From the NCBI GenBank assembly GCA_024693285.1, contig JAILLE010000031.1, positions 46,309 through 110,308 on the forward strand: 64,000 nt of DNA, written 5' to 3'. This document shows, one piece after another, positions 18,605 to 28,169 of the stretch. A program made the position numbers and the translations under genes. How positions within the stretch are numbered: position 1 is the first letter of the stretch; each line of letters begins with the position of its first letter. Under the pieces are notes generated by a model, which saw nothing but the letters and a program-made list of their open reading frames with translations, did not search any database and had not been told where the DNA came from. The stretch is from Bacteroidales bacterium (GTDB taxonomy: Bacteria > Bacteroidota > Bacteroidia > Bacteroidales > UBA932).

Positions 18605-19711
18605 ATGGCAGACATCAAAAACGACAGCAGGATCGTCCTGACCTTGGACGCCGGCGGCACCAACATGGTCTTTGGCGCCATGAAAGGCGGAGAGTATTAT
18701 GGAGACCCCCTGACCCTCCCCTCAAACGCATCCAATCTGGATCTTTGCCTGCAGGCTATGGTCCTGGGTTTCGGCACGATCATCGAGAGGCTCGGTGACG
18801 AGAAACCCGTGGCTATCAGTTTCGCCTTCCCCGGCCCGGCCGATTATCCTAACGGTATTATCGGAGGCTTCCTTCCCAACTTCCCGTCTTTCAGGGACGG
18901 TGTCGCTCTAGGACCATTCCTCCAGAAGAAGTTCGGAGTCCCTGTCTTCATCAACAATGACGGAGACCTCTACGCTTATGGAGAGGCTCTCGGTGGCGCG
19001 CTGCCTGAGATCAACAAACGCCTTGAAGAGGCCGGAAGCTCAAAACGCTATCACAATCTGATCGGTTACACCTTCGGTACAGGGTTCGGTATCGGAACTG
19101 TGATTGACGGAAGGCTCAACAGGGGTGATAACTCTTGTGTCGAGACTTTCTGCCTTAAGCATCCCGATATGCCTGATGTCATCGTGGAGGACGGTGTGGC
19201 CATCCGCGCCGTCAAGAGAGTTTTCGGAGAGCAATCGGGCAATCCTAACCATGGTCTTGAACCGAAGGAAATCGGTGCTATCGCCAGAGGGGACGCTCCC
19301 GGTGACCAGGCTGCCGCTATCAAGGCTTTCGACAAGATGGGAGAGGTGGCTGGAGACGCCATCGCCACGGCCGTGACACTGATTGATGGTCTGGTGGTTA
19401 TCGGAGGCGGTATCATGAACAATTACCAGTTCCTGATGCCCGGAATCCTCAGGACAATGCGCGGCAAGATGCGCCAGCTTTCCGGAGACGTTCTTGACAG
19501 GGTTCAGATGAAGGTATATAACCTTGACGATCCTGCCGAGTTCGTGAACTTCGCTAAGGGTGAGGCCAGGAAACTGAAGATTTACGGCAGTGATGACGAG
19601 GTTGTCTATGACCCGCAGAAGAGAATAGGTGTCATGCGTTCCAAGATCGGGGCGAGCAAAGCCATTTCCCTCGGTGCCTACGCTTTCGCTCTTTCAGAAC
19701 TTGACAAATAG
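18605..19711 (+). CDS. ROK family sugar kinase
   Basis: 368-residue cytosolic kinase of the ROK family, phosphorylating a hexose or N-acylhexosamine. Seen: the phosphate-binding loop LDAGGTN at 14-20, FPGPAD at 75-80, FINNDGDLYAYGE with the catalytic Asp119, FGTGFGIG and a GGGIMNN loop. The Cys-rich zinc motif (CxCGxxGC) of many ROK kinases is absent, so this is an atypical subgroup and the sugar cannot be named. The stop is 11 nt before manA, which suggests a mannose/hexose entry operon. Confidence 0.85.
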   Translation: MADIKNDSRIVLTLDAGGTNMVFGAMKGGEYYGDPLTLPSNASNLDLCLQAMVLGFGTIIERLGDEKPVAISFAFPGPADYPNGIIGGFLPNFPSFRDGVALGPFLQKKFGVPVFINNDGDLYAYGEALGGALPEINKRLEEAGSSKRYHNLIGYTFGTGFGIGTVIDGRLNRGDNSCVETFCLKHPDMPDVIVEDGVAIRAVKRVFGEQSGNPNHGLEPKEIGAIARGDAPGDQAAAIKAFDKMGEVAGDAIATAVTLIDGLVVIGGGIMNNYQFLMPGILRTMRGKMRQLSGDVLDRVQMKVYNLDDPAEFVNFAKGEARKLKIYGSDDEVVYDPQKRIGVMRSKIGASKAISLGAYAFALSELDK

Positions 19712-19722
19712 GAGGAAAGAAC

Positions 19723-20712
19723 ATGATGTATCCTCTGAAATTCAAGCCTTATCTCTGCGAAAAAGTCTGGGGTGGAGAAAAGATAGCTCCTTTTAAGGGA
19801 ATATTCACCACCAGGAACCGTATCGGAGAGAGTTGGGAGATATCAGCCGTGCCTGGCCACGTGTCTGTGGTTGACAATGGACCTCTTGCGGGGAAGTCGT
19901 TGACTGACATTATGATATCAAATGGAGTCGAACTCGCGGGCAAGAAAGTTATCGAGAAGACCGGGACCGAGTTCCCATTGCTGATAAAGTTCATTGACGC
20001 CAAGTCTGACCTGTCCGTCCAAGTCCACCCTACTGACGAGCTTGCCGCCAGGACTAACCCTGGCCAGAAGGGCAAGACCGAAATGTGGTACGTTGTCGGA
20101 GCTGACAAGGGCGCCAAGCTACTCAGCGGTCTTACCCAGGAGATCACTCCAGAGGAATATGAGGAGAAGGTCCAGGATAACACCATAACCGACGTTCTTG
20201 GCCGTTATGAGGTTCACCCCGGAGATGTGTTCTTCCTTCCCGCCGGTCGTATCCATGCCATAGGCGCCGGCTCCTTTGTGGCTGAGATCCAGCAGACCTC
20301 GGACATCACTTACAGGATTTATGATTATGGCAGGCTTGGGCTTGACGGCAAACCTCGCGAGCTGCACCTGGAGAAAGCCAAGGAGGCGATTGACTATACC
20401 GTGTTCCCGGACTACAGGACCGATTATGTCCCCAAGAAGAACGCCGAGACCCGTCTTGTGAGTTGCAAGTACTTCACGACTAGTTTGTTCGATATCGACA
20501 AGCCGGTCTCGAAGAACCTCAGTGCCTTGGATTCGTTCGTGGTGGTGATGTGCGTCGCAGGGAAAGGTGAGCTGGTGGATAACGAGGGTGACGGCTCGGT
20601 ACATAGGCTTGAGATCCGTCAAGGTGAGACCGTCCTTGTGCCGGCCACTTCAAGTACTATCGAGTTTCATCCAGACGGAGCCATGACCTGCCTGACTAGC
20701 TTTATTGAATAG
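19723..20712 (+). CDS. manA: Mannose-6-phosphate isomerase (class I)
   Basis: 329-residue zinc enzyme interconverting mannose 6-phosphate and fructose 6-phosphate. Features of the class I family: KVWGGEKI near the start, LIKFIDAKSDLSVQVHPTDELA with metal-binding Gln/His, and LPAGRIHAIGAGSFVAEIQQTSDITYRIYDYGR, the conserved catalytic block. Length is that of the short Bacteroidetes/Firmicutes form. A GGAGG Shine-Dalgarno sequence 8 nt upstream supports ATG 19723. It is cotranscribed with the ROK kinase, consistent with a kinase-isomerase pair. Confidence 0.94.
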   Translation: MMYPLKFKPYLCEKVWGGEKIAPFKGIFTTRNRIGESWEISAVPGHVSVVDNGPLAGKSLTDIMISNGVELAGKKVIEKTGTEFPLLIKFIDAKSDLSVQVHPTDELAARTNPGQKGKTEMWYVVGADKGAKLLSGLTQEITPEEYEEKVQDNTITDVLGRYEVHPGDVFFLPAGRIHAIGAGSFVAEIQQTSDITYRIYDYGRLGLDGKPRELHLEKAKEAIDYTVFPDYRTDYVPKKNAETRLVSCKYFTTSLFDIDKPVSKNLSALDSFVVVMCVAGKGELVDNEGDGSVHRLEIRQGETVLVPATSSTIEFHPDGAMTCLTSFIE

Positions 20713-20738
20713 GAAACAATTAATATCCAAGAATTTAT

Positions 20739-21020
20739 ATGATTAGAATCAATTGTTTTTTCAAAGCTTCCGAGAAAGAGGGAGCCGTCGTCAAGGCTGT
20801 CGAGGCCGCTAAGGCATTGACTGAGAAATCGCTTGGTCACGAAGGTTGCGTCGCATATGATGTGTTCTGCAGCGCTACCCGTCCCGATGTCTTCATGATT
20901 TGCGAGACTTGGAAAGACCAGGCTTGCCTGGACAAACATTCCGCCACACTGGAATTCGCTGAGTATGTCGGCATTATCCAGGAGAACGGACTATTGAAAA
21001 TAGAGACCTTCGAGTTCTGA
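20739..21020 (+). CDS. Antibiotic biosynthesis monooxygenase (ABM) domain protein
   Basis: 93-residue dimeric ferredoxin-like alpha/beta protein. The ABM/YgiN pattern is visible: IRINCFFKASE, ALTEKSLGHEGCVAYDVF, MICETWKDQACLDKHS and the final beta strand. Members include quinol monooxygenases and heme-interacting enzymes; small stand-alone copies are often of unknown substrate. It follows manA by 26 nt on the same strand and may be its third cistron. Confidence 0.75.
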   Translation: MIRINCFFKASEKEGAVVKAVEAAKALTEKSLGHEGCVAYDVFCSATRPDVFMICETWKDQACLDKHSATLEFAEYVGIIQENGLLKIETFEF

Positions 21021-21043
21021 TTTCCGAAAGAGACGGTGACGAC

Positions 21044-22150
21044 CTAGTAATAAATGGGATAGTAACTGTCTTCTTTATAATACACAAAGGGCTCAAAGAT
21101 CATTTCTACTGTCGATTCGGCGGCTATGGACACGATTCCCATGCCGCCGTTCACGTTATTCGGGAGCATGGTCGGCTCTATGATAGGAGAAACATCATAG
21201 CCGTAAGTATCCATGTTGTTAAGTGCCCTGAGGTAGTTGTAGAAACTACGATCGAAACTCTTCATGCTGAGACGGAAGAACCTGTTAATCTCGATCCTGT
21301 CCGCATCGTAGAAGAAATAATAATAGTTCTTGAAATAATAGGATGGAATATAAAACCGCACTGTGGCTTCAGAATCCTTGAACAATTTGTCCGAGAAACA
21401 GTGCGTCGAGTTGACAGGCACCATATCTTCAAACAGTTCTCCCATGCCGGAGGAATAACCGTCCTCGAGAATCAAGTCATGGAAAGTCTCGTAATCAAGC
21501 CAGTAAGGGCCCTCGGTGTCGACACGAGTCTCTCCTTCATCATCTGAACTCAAACTTGTGACCGTGGTCAGATTTCCGTTCATGGAGTAATAATTGTCCT
21601 CACCTTGGACATCGCGAAGCCGCAGGGTGAATTCCAAATACTCCTGCTCATAAGTATCAGTTCCGTCAATATCTTGATAGACAAAGGATTTCACGACGGT
21701 GGCAGTGTCTACTGACATGATTGTCCCAAGCTTCGGCACCACAAGTTCCGTCCAAGCGTTCAAATTCCCCTTGGAGGCTTCAATCCTCACCTTGTCACCG
21801 GGCTTGAAGTTGGCCTCGAACTCATATTGTGTGTAAGGGAACCGGTTCGGAACAAGCATAGTCTCGCCCGTCTGCCAGTTGACAAGCTCTTCGGTATATC
21901 CTGCGGGTATCGCCTTCGCGACACTTCTGGCTCCATTCACAAAGCACTCTACTTTGGCTCCGGGTAGTGAATCAATCCTGTCCGGATAACTCATCGACAG
22001 AAACAGAGTGTGCTTCGTGTTTGTTGTGGAGAGCTGGCCCAGAATTGTGATCTTCCCGTCACTCGGATCGTATTCGTACCTTATGGTGTTCTCACAAGCC
22101 ACAAACCCGAGAGCGGCAATCAATATGGTGATTATCAAGTATTTCCTCAT
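21044..22150 (-). CDS. DUF4249 lipoprotein
   Basis: 368-residue lipoprotein with a signal peptide and lipobox (GFVAC, Cys19). The body begins with a beta-sandwich (VECFVNG, YEFEANFKPGDKVRIEA) typical of DUF4249, and aromatic-rich segments follow. Bacteroidetes DUF4249 genes usually lie beside a TonB-dependent receptor, as here: the receptor ends 6 nt upstream. Role unknown; probably an accessory surface subunit of that receptor. Confidence 0.8.
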   Translation of the reverse strand: MRKYLIITILIAALGFVACENTIRYEYDPSDGKITILGQLSTTNTKHTLFLSMSYPDRIDSLPGAKVECFVNGARSVAKAIPAGYTEELVNWQTGETMLVPNRFPYTQYEFEANFKPGDKVRIEASKGNLNAWTELVVPKLGTIMSVDTATVVKSFVYQDIDGTDTYEQEYLEFTLRLRDVQGEDNYYSMNGNLTTVTSLSSDDEGETRVDTEGPYWLDYETFHDLILEDGYSSGMGELFEDMVPVNSTHCFSDKLFKDSEATVRFYIPSYYFKNYYYFFYDADRIEINRFFRLSMKSFDRSFYNYLRALNNMDTYGYDVSPIIEPTMLPNNVNGGMGIVSIAAESTVEMIFEPFVYYKEDSYYPIYY

Positions 22151-22156
22151 GGCTTG

Positions 22157-24592
22157 TCAGAAATTGCGGGTCCAACTTATTGACGGCAAGATCGGGAGGA
22201 TGGTGATTTTTTTCATCTTCAGGCTCGTCCCGATACGATTGCCGTTTTTGTCATAATCCGGACCGTAATCCATAAAGACGAAGTTCGGATTCATTTGGTT
22301 GTAAACGTTATACACACTGAGATTCCACACGGTTTCCCCTCTGCGCCGCTCCTTGTGGTAGCTGGCTCCGAGATTGAGTCTGTGGCTGGGAGGGATACGG
22401 AAATTGTTGCGATGGTCAACATACTGTGCGTCAACTATATAACCATCCGGATGCAAGACCGCGACTTGGCGGACAGGGACTGTAGTCGTTCCTCCGGTGG
22501 CGAAAGACCAGGCGCCGTCAATGCCCCATGTCTTGTTGAAACGATGGTCCACGCTTATATCGATGCTGTGGCGGCGGTCATATTTGTAGGGGAAGCGCTC
22601 CCCGTTGTTAATTGATCCGTCCGGGAATATACGGTCGGATTTTGCCAGGGTGTAGGCGAACCAGCCGGTTGTCTTGCCTGCTGTCTTCTGGACGAGGAAC
22701 TCTATTCCTCGAGCCGTTCCCTCACCCATTTCCACTCGGTTCTCCCAGCCATCCGAGGTGCCCAGCATCAAGGTTCCGTCCTTATACTCAAGGATATTGT
22801 TCATTTTCTTGAGATAACCCTCAATGGAGAACTCCCAGCCCTTGATCTTGTCATAATATACTCCGGCAGAGAACTGGTCTGAGGTCACGGGCCTGATATC
22901 CTTGGTGATGGGGACCCAAAGGTCGACCGGAAGGGATATCTGGGCAGAACTCAGCAAGTGGACATATTGGGCCATCCTGGCATAACCGGCTTTGAAAGAG
23001 AGCCCGTTTCCAGTTGACACCTTTGCGGAGACTCGTGGTTGGAAGCTCCAATAAGTCTGTCCCTCGGTGTTGAACATGGAGAGCCGGAAACCGGGATTGA
23101 TAGTGACATGCTCCCCGAGACTCAGGTCGTCCTCGGCATAGAAGGATAGCTCATGCCCCTTGTAGACTTTTTTGGGGTCAGTGAAATATAGTGTTGTGTC
23201 GATCTGGACATTATCGCCTTGAACTTCACGGTCGACAGCGGACATCCTTTCCGGGATGAATGTGTGCCAGGTATACTCAGTGCCGAATTTCACGAGGTGG
23301 CTTGGCGAGGGATTGAAATCGAAATCTGAGCGCAGGCTGATATCCCTTATTCCTGAGCGGTAGTCGAGATGGTATCTGTTGGTGGATTTCACTCCATCCA
23401 CAATCTCGGTCTCTTTTTCCCCGGCGTTCATCACCATCTTGTAGCGGTTGTAAGATAGTGTCGTGTTGGAGAATAACTTGCTGTTATAGATGTGGTTCCA
23501 TCTTGCGGATCCAACTGTGTTGCCCCAGAATACCCCGACATCCGTGCGGCTCTTATATTTGTGATATGTAGTCTCAAGTCCGATAGTTTCAGTTCCTTCT
23601 CCCTGCTCTTCCTCATTGAACAAGAACCTGTCCCTTCCATGGTAGGTTCCGAAGTAAAACCGGTCTCGGTCGCTCAAGCGCCAAGTGACCTTCCCGTTGA
23701 GGTCGTAGAAATAGTAGTTGGCGTATTCGTCTTTGAGAAGCAGTTTGATAAAAGGGGAGTACAGGATGGTATGCATCCCCCTGGCGCTGACGGAGTAAGA
23801 GAGTTTATCTTTTATTATCGGCCCTTCCAGATGGATCTTGTCGCTGATCAGCCCGATGCTGGCCGTACCACGGGTCTCTTTAATGTTCCCGTCATTTGTG
23901 CGAATGTCCACTATGCTGGACACCCTTCCACCGTAACGGGCCGGGAAGGAACCTTTGTAGAGAGTGACTTTCTTCACCGCCTCCGGCTGGAAAACCGAGA
24001 ATATGCCGAGCATGTGGTCGACATTGTAGATAGGCACCCCATCCAGCAGGATGAGGTTCTCATCGGGTCCTCCTCCGCGGACGTAAATACCTGAGAATCC
24101 CTCATTTCCGCCTTGTACGCCAGGCATCATCTGGAGAACTTTCAAGACATCGGCCTCGCCGAAAAGCACCGGCGTGTTCTTGATCTGGGCGATAGGCACG
24201 TCGATGGCACCCAGATATGTGGATTGTATTCCGGCGTCTTTGCTGGCGACAACCTTTGAAGAGGCCAGGGTCTCCCCGGATTTGAGAGCCACATTGATGA
24301 CGGTGTCCCTCAAAAGGGCTATGTGCCGGACATCGTCCTTATATCCCACATAAGAATACTGGAAATCATATTCACCGGCCCGTAGTGTCAGGGAGTAATA
24401 TCCGAAATTGTTGGTGACAGCTCCGGTGCCGGAACTCCCTTCGAGGATTCCCGCTCCGATCAGAGTCTCTCCGCTGTCATAGTCAGTGATGTGGCCGCTA
24501 ATGGTCACTTTCCGCTGAGCGAAAGCTTGCGCCTCATAAATAAGCGCGAGAAGCATAGCCACCCGCGCTATTTTCCATCCAAGATTAGCCAT
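22157..24592 (-). CDS. TonB-dependent receptor (DUF4249 partner)
   Basis: 811-residue outer-membrane receptor: signal peptide (to about 25), carboxypeptidase-regulatory-like domain (about 28-112, VTISGHITDYDSGETLIGA), plug domain (about 130-235) with GFSGIYVRGGGPDENLILLDGVP, and a barrel. Its start codon overlaps the stop of the upstream S41 protease gene (TGATG), so the two are translationally coupled. No substrate clue is present. It forms one unit with the protease and the DUF4249 lipoprotein. Confidence 0.9.
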   Translation of the reverse strand: MANLGWKIARVAMLLALIYEAQAFAQRKVTISGHITDYDSGETLIGAGILEGSSGTGAVTNNFGYYSLTLRAGEYDFQYSYVGYKDDVRHIALLRDTVINVALKSGETLASSKVVASKDAGIQSTYLGAIDVPIAQIKNTPVLFGEADVLKVLQMMPGVQGGNEGFSGIYVRGGGPDENLILLDGVPIYNVDHMLGIFSVFQPEAVKKVTLYKGSFPARYGGRVSSIVDIRTNDGNIKETRGTASIGLISDKIHLEGPIIKDKLSYSVSARGMHTILYSPFIKLLLKDEYANYYFYDLNGKVTWRLSDRDRFYFGTYHGRDRFLFNEEEQGEGTETIGLETTYHKYKSRTDVGVFWGNTVGSARWNHIYNSKLFSNTTLSYNRYKMVMNAGEKETEIVDGVKSTNRYHLDYRSGIRDISLRSDFDFNPSPSHLVKFGTEYTWHTFIPERMSAVDREVQGDNVQIDTTLYFTDPKKVYKGHELSFYAEDDLSLGEHVTINPGFRLSMFNTEGQTYWSFQPRVSAKVSTGNGLSFKAGYARMAQYVHLLSSAQISLPVDLWVPITKDIRPVTSDQFSAGVYYDKIKGWEFSIEGYLKKMNNILEYKDGTLMLGTSDGWENRVEMGEGTARGIEFLVQKTAGKTTGWFAYTLAKSDRIFPDGSINNGERFPYKYDRRHSIDISVDHRFNKTWGIDGAWSFATGGTTTVPVRQVAVLHPDGYIVDAQYVDHRNNFRIPPSHRLNLGASYHKERRRGETVWNLSVYNVYNQMNPNFVFMDYGPDYDKNGNRIGTSLKMKKITILPILPSISWTRNF

Positions 24593-26202
24593 CAGAACGT
24601 GATCATAGGCTTTGTCAAAGCTTCTTTAAGTTGATCATCATAGCGAAGGCGAGTCTTGATTCCCGCTTCCTGGAAGAAGTAACGGACCATGACCTCCTCC
24701 TCAATGAACGGGACGATCTCGTCCTTCTTGAGATTCAGGAAAGTCTCTTTGTCCATCTCAAGGGCTTTGCTCATCGCCTCGATCTGGTCTTTCATGCTGT
24801 CCGCGAGTCCGTCTTTCTGCAGTTCTTTCTTGACCTGGTCGAAATAGGTCCTCGCGGTGGAGCGGTAGTCGAACTCTTTTGTCTTCGCGAACTCAACGAA
24901 GTCCTTCCAGTCAGCGTCAGACATTGTCCAATCCTCAGGGATGCTCTGATGCTCCCGGACGAACTTGAGGGTATATTCCTGTATGATGTTCGAATACACG
25001 AGGGAGTAAGTCAACCGGCTGTATTCATGGCCTTTGACTATGACATCCGGGGTGATTCCGCCACCATCTCTGACAATCCTGCCCTTGGAAGTCTTGAACT
25101 CATGGGTCAGGGAGTCGGGAATATGCGCCACGCTGCCATCCTCATTGCGGTTGGCGTAGTCAATAGCCTGCACGCAACGTCCGGAAGGAGTGTAGTATTT
25201 CGATGTCGTGACCTTGAGCTGTCCGTTGTAAGGGAGTGGTTTGATGGTCTGGACCAGTCCCTTTCCGTAAGTCCTGGTACCCATCACGGTCGCGCGGTCA
25301 AGATCCTGCAGGGCACCGGTCACAATCTCTGAGGAAGATGCTGAGCCGGAATCCACCATGATAAGGATAGGAATCTCTGTGTCAATTGGTTCCGTGGTGG
25401 TCTTATATTGCTGCTCCCCAGTCCCTTTGCCTTTTGACGACACCACCAGCGAGCCTTTCGGGACGAAGAGGGAAACTATGTTCACCGCCTCGCTCATAAG
25501 GCCGCCGCCATTGCCGCGGAGATCCAGGACAAGTTTCTTCATGCCCTGCTTCTTCAGGTTCAAGACAGCGTTGCGGATCTCACCGGAGACATTCTCGGTA
25601 AATCCGCTCTGGTAAATGTAACCTGTCTGGGAGTCAAGCATTCCGGCGTATTCAACATCAGGGAGATGGATTCGCTCTCTGGTGATGTCGATATCAACGA
25701 TTTCCCCGGTGTAGACTTTCTTTACCTTGAACCTGACTTTCGTGCCGGGTTTGCCCTTCATCTTGTCTGAAGCCTCCTGACTGGTAAGACCGTGGGTCGA
25801 CTCCCCGTCAATCTCCATTATCTCATCACCGCATTTGAGTCCGTATTTCTCTGCAGGAGAGTTCTTATATGGCTCATTGATAATGACATTCCCATCCTTG
25901 TCCGGCTTATAGATGATAGCTCCGATACCTCCGTAGGTCTTTGCGATCATCATCTGCAGGTCCTCGTTGTTTTCCTCGGGGATGTAAATGGTGTACGGAT
26001 CCAGGGCTCCTAACATGGCGTCAATCCCGGCTCTCTCGATCCTGTCAACAGGAAGGGAGTCGACATAGGAGCGATTAAGCTCTTTCAAAATGGAATTCTG
26101 GATCTCGGTCCATTGCCCGAGCTTGAAACTCTGCGATTGAGCGAGGGCGGCTCCGCAGGTGAGGATAGCCACAGTGGCCGTCAAGATTGCTTTCTTGATC
26201 AT
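24592..26202 (-). CDS. C-terminal processing (S41) peptidase
   Basis: 536-residue exported CtpA-like serine protease: signal peptide (to about 21), N-terminal helical part, a PDZ domain (about 90-170, GGIGAIIYKPDKDGNVIINEP), then the S41 catalytic core with LDLRGNGGGLMSEA, the nucleophile in VDSGSASSSEI and the Ser/Lys dyad partner in GTRTYGKGLVQ. A helical C-terminal extension (about 385-536) follows. Coupling to a TonB receptor gene suggests that it processes envelope proteins, perhaps this receptor; that is an inference. Confidence 0.92.
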   Translation of the reverse strand: MIKKAILTATVAILTCGAALAQSQSFKLGQWTEIQNSILKELNRSYVDSLPVDRIERAGIDAMLGALDPYTIYIPEENNEDLQMMIAKTYGGIGAIIYKPDKDGNVIINEPYKNSPAEKYGLKCGDEIMEIDGESTHGLTSQEASDKMKGKPGTKVRFKVKKVYTGEIVDIDITRERIHLPDVEYAGMLDSQTGYIYQSGFTENVSGEIRNAVLNLKKQGMKKLVLDLRGNGGGLMSEAVNIVSLFVPKGSLVVSSKGKGTGEQQYKTTTEPIDTEIPILIMVDSGSASSSEIVTGALQDLDRATVMGTRTYGKGLVQTIKPLPYNGQLKVTTSKYYTPSGRCVQAIDYANRNEDGSVAHIPDSLTHEFKTSKGRIVRDGGGITPDVIVKGHEYSRLTYSLVYSNIIQEYTLKFVREHQSIPEDWTMSDADWKDFVEFAKTKEFDYRSTARTYFDQVKKELQKDGLADSMKDQIEAMSKALEMDKETFLNLKKDEIVPFIEEEVMVRYFFQEAGIKTRLRYDDQLKEALTKPMITF

Positions 26203-26229
26203 ATTCTTGTAGATTCAAATACCAATCCG

Positions 26230-26237
26230 CAAAAATA
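26230..26237 (-). promoter_or_regulatory. Candidate -7 box for the S41/TonB/DUF4249 unit
   Basis: The minus strand reads TATTTTTG, a full TAnnTTTG match, 27 nt before the ATG of the S41 gene. No clear TTTG -33 box was found at 19-21 nt, so confidence is moderate. Confidence 0.4.
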
Positions 26238-26257
26238 CTAAATATCGTGCCATACAG

Positions 26258-26773
26258 TCATCGATTATCATGGGTATCGGTGCCGATGATATCATCCTCG
26301 GTCGAAGCGTCGATGATCGATTGGACATAGGCTTCTATTGCGGAAAGGCCAGCCGCCAATTGTTTTGGAGGCCAGGCATTGGAGCCTCCAGTCGATATGG
26401 AGCCATCCTCATACCTTATCGAGGTGTGCCACATGTAGCCGTCCAGGACCTCGAATTTCGGAGTGTAGGAGTTGCTTAGATTCCAGAGCTTGTATTCCCT
26501 GACAATGCCATCTATCTTCTTCAAGGCATCGTCGGGGCATTTGTAGATGGTGATCTCCGGGTTACAGTCGTGGGAGTACATAAGCTTCAGATGGCCATCT
26601 TCTCCCTTCTCGATCTTGTACCATGTGATGTACCACATCATAGTTCCCGAGTAGGAATGCTCATATTCCTTGATTGACTCCGGAGGGAGGTTTTTCACGT
26701 ATTTGTTGTCCCACGGTTTTGTGCAGGAGAATATGGCCCCTAAAAGCGAAAGGGCCAGAACAGTTTTAAACAT
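26258..26773 (-). CDS. Hypothetical lipoprotein
   Basis: 171-residue predicted lipoprotein (lipobox GAIFSC, Cys17). The body is polar, with several Trp/Tyr residues (GTMMWYITWYKIEKGEDG) and an alternating beta pattern, and has no motif I recognise. It lies 7 nt after the nucleoside hydrolase gene and probably belongs to the same minus-strand transcript. Confidence 0.6.
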   Translation of the reverse strand: MFKTVLALSLLGAIFSCTKPWDNKYVKNLPPESIKEYEHSYSGTMMWYITWYKIEKGEDGHLKLMYSHDCNPEITIYKCPDDALKKIDGIVREYKLWNLSNSYTPKFEVLDGYMWHTSIRYEDGSISTGGSNAWPPKQLAAGLSAIEAYVQSIIDASTEDDIIGTDTHDNR

Positions 26774-26780
26774 GATGCGT

Positions 26781-28151
26781 CTAGTGCTGTATTGCCATGA
26801 TTCTCAAGTACTTCAGGATAGTGTCGCACCACTCCTCGTCACCGGGGAACTGGTAACGGGCGTTGCCTTTCGGATCGGGAGTGAAAATTGTCTCTCCTTT
26901 CGGGGTCAGCTCAACCCAACCACGCTCTGACAGGGTGTAGAGGTCGTCTCCCTCCACAGCATTGATGACAGCCAGGGGGTCCCACATCTTCTGACCGGTG
27001 TCGCACTGGACATTCTGGTAAATCCACTTGATCGGGTGGCAGTCGGTCCAGTCCATGTCGGAGATGACCAGCTCAGGCTTGTAGTTCAGAGGATCTCCAA
27101 CCTCTCCAGGGGAGAAGATAATGTCGATCTCCTTTGGCCATAACTCAAAGAATTTCAGCGAGAAATCAATAGCCTGGGTGAAGTTGTAGTCAGGCTCGAC
27201 AGCCTCTCCGAAGACTCCGCCCATGGTGTAGATAGCTTTGACCTTGTTGCGCACAAGCTCGACTCCATTGAGATTGGAATACTCATCCGGGCCGGACTGG
27301 AGAAGGCGGCTGAGGGAGGTGACAAAACCAACTGAAGCGATTGTAACGCTGTGGTCAGGCTGCGCCGCGAGAAGCTTGCGGTAGAGTTTGTAGCCTTCGG
27401 GATATTCGTCCTTGCTCTTGTAGGTCTGCTTGAACATAGGTTCCGCATCCTCGGTGCGGGCGTAAGCGACATTATGGTAGGGGATGAATACCTTCGGATC
27501 CTTGATACCAGCCCTCTCGAGACCGATAGGGATATCAGGATAACCATAGAAGTTGTTCAACACATCGACAGCGTCGGCATTGGCGGCGCCCATACGGTCA
27601 ACCACAACTCCGAGGAGGGTGCAGCGCTTCATGTCCATGTAGCGGTACAGGAGCATCAAGGCGAAGAGGTCGTCGGTGGATGATCCCATGTCGCAGTCGA
27701 AGATTATGCGGCAGTCTTGCTGCTCATAATTGGATTTGATGTTAATTCCCTTGCCGGCGTCGTAAACGGTGTGCTGCCCGTTTTCCCTGGCGAAGGCGAC
27801 AGCGGCCGCGAGGCTGTCCTCAGGGAACATCCTTGTGGAATCGAAATAGTATTTTCCGTTCTCGGGATTATACCAGCCGCCCACCAGGCCGTCATGCTCG
27901 CGGGCATGCTTCACCACGGCGGGGATGCTCTTTTTGTCGAAACTGTTCTGGGTGGCGATGTAAGACACCATAAGTCCCTTGTCGGGCTGCCTCATCGTGT
28001 TGAGGTCAAGGGTGAATCCGTCAGGATACATCTGGCCCATCGCCCAAATGGCGTTGTATAGTTCCTTGTCGGAGAGTTTGACCTTCTGCGCGGAGACGGT
28101 CAGTGATACCAGCAACAAAGCGAAAATGGATAATAATTTCAGAGGTTTCAT
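26781..28151 (-). CDS. Exported nucleoside hydrolase-like protein
   Basis: 456-residue exported protein (signal peptide to about 21). After an N-terminal region of about 130 residues that I cannot assign, an inosine-uridine nucleoside hydrolase fold begins with FDCDMGSSTDDLFALML (about 150-166), a variant of the DxDxGxDD calcium-binding signature, followed by VVVDRMGAANAD and IPIGLERAG. Later conserved parts include the YTMGGVFGE loop. The family cleaves the N-glycosidic bond of nucleosides. Export is unusual for this family and would suit periplasmic nucleoside salvage. Confidence 0.75.
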   Translation of the reverse strand: MKPLKLLSIFALLLVSLTVSAQKVKLSDKELYNAIWAMGQMYPDGFTLDLNTMRQPDKGLMVSYIATQNSFDKKSIPAVVKHAREHDGLVGGWYNPENGKYYFDSTRMFPEDSLAAAVAFARENGQHTVYDAGKGINIKSNYEQQDCRIIFDCDMGSSTDDLFALMLLYRYMDMKRCTLLGVVVDRMGAANADAVDVLNNFYGYPDIPIGLERAGIKDPKVFIPYHNVAYARTEDAEPMFKQTYKSKDEYPEGYKLYRKLLAAQPDHSVTIASVGFVTSLSRLLQSGPDEYSNLNGVELVRNKVKAIYTMGGVFGEAVEPDYNFTQAIDFSLKFFELWPKEIDIIFSPGEVGDPLNYKPELVISDMDWTDCHPIKWIYQNVQCDTGQKMWDPLAVINAVEGDDLYTLSERGWVELTPKGETIFTPDPKGNARYQFPGDEEWCDTILKYLRIMAIQH

Positions 28152-28169
28152 ACGGTAAGTGTTTTTAAA

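Noticed and set aside
21044..24592. SusC/SusD glycan locus
   Set aside because: The receptor is paired with a DUF4249 protein, not SusD, and no glycosidase is adjacent.
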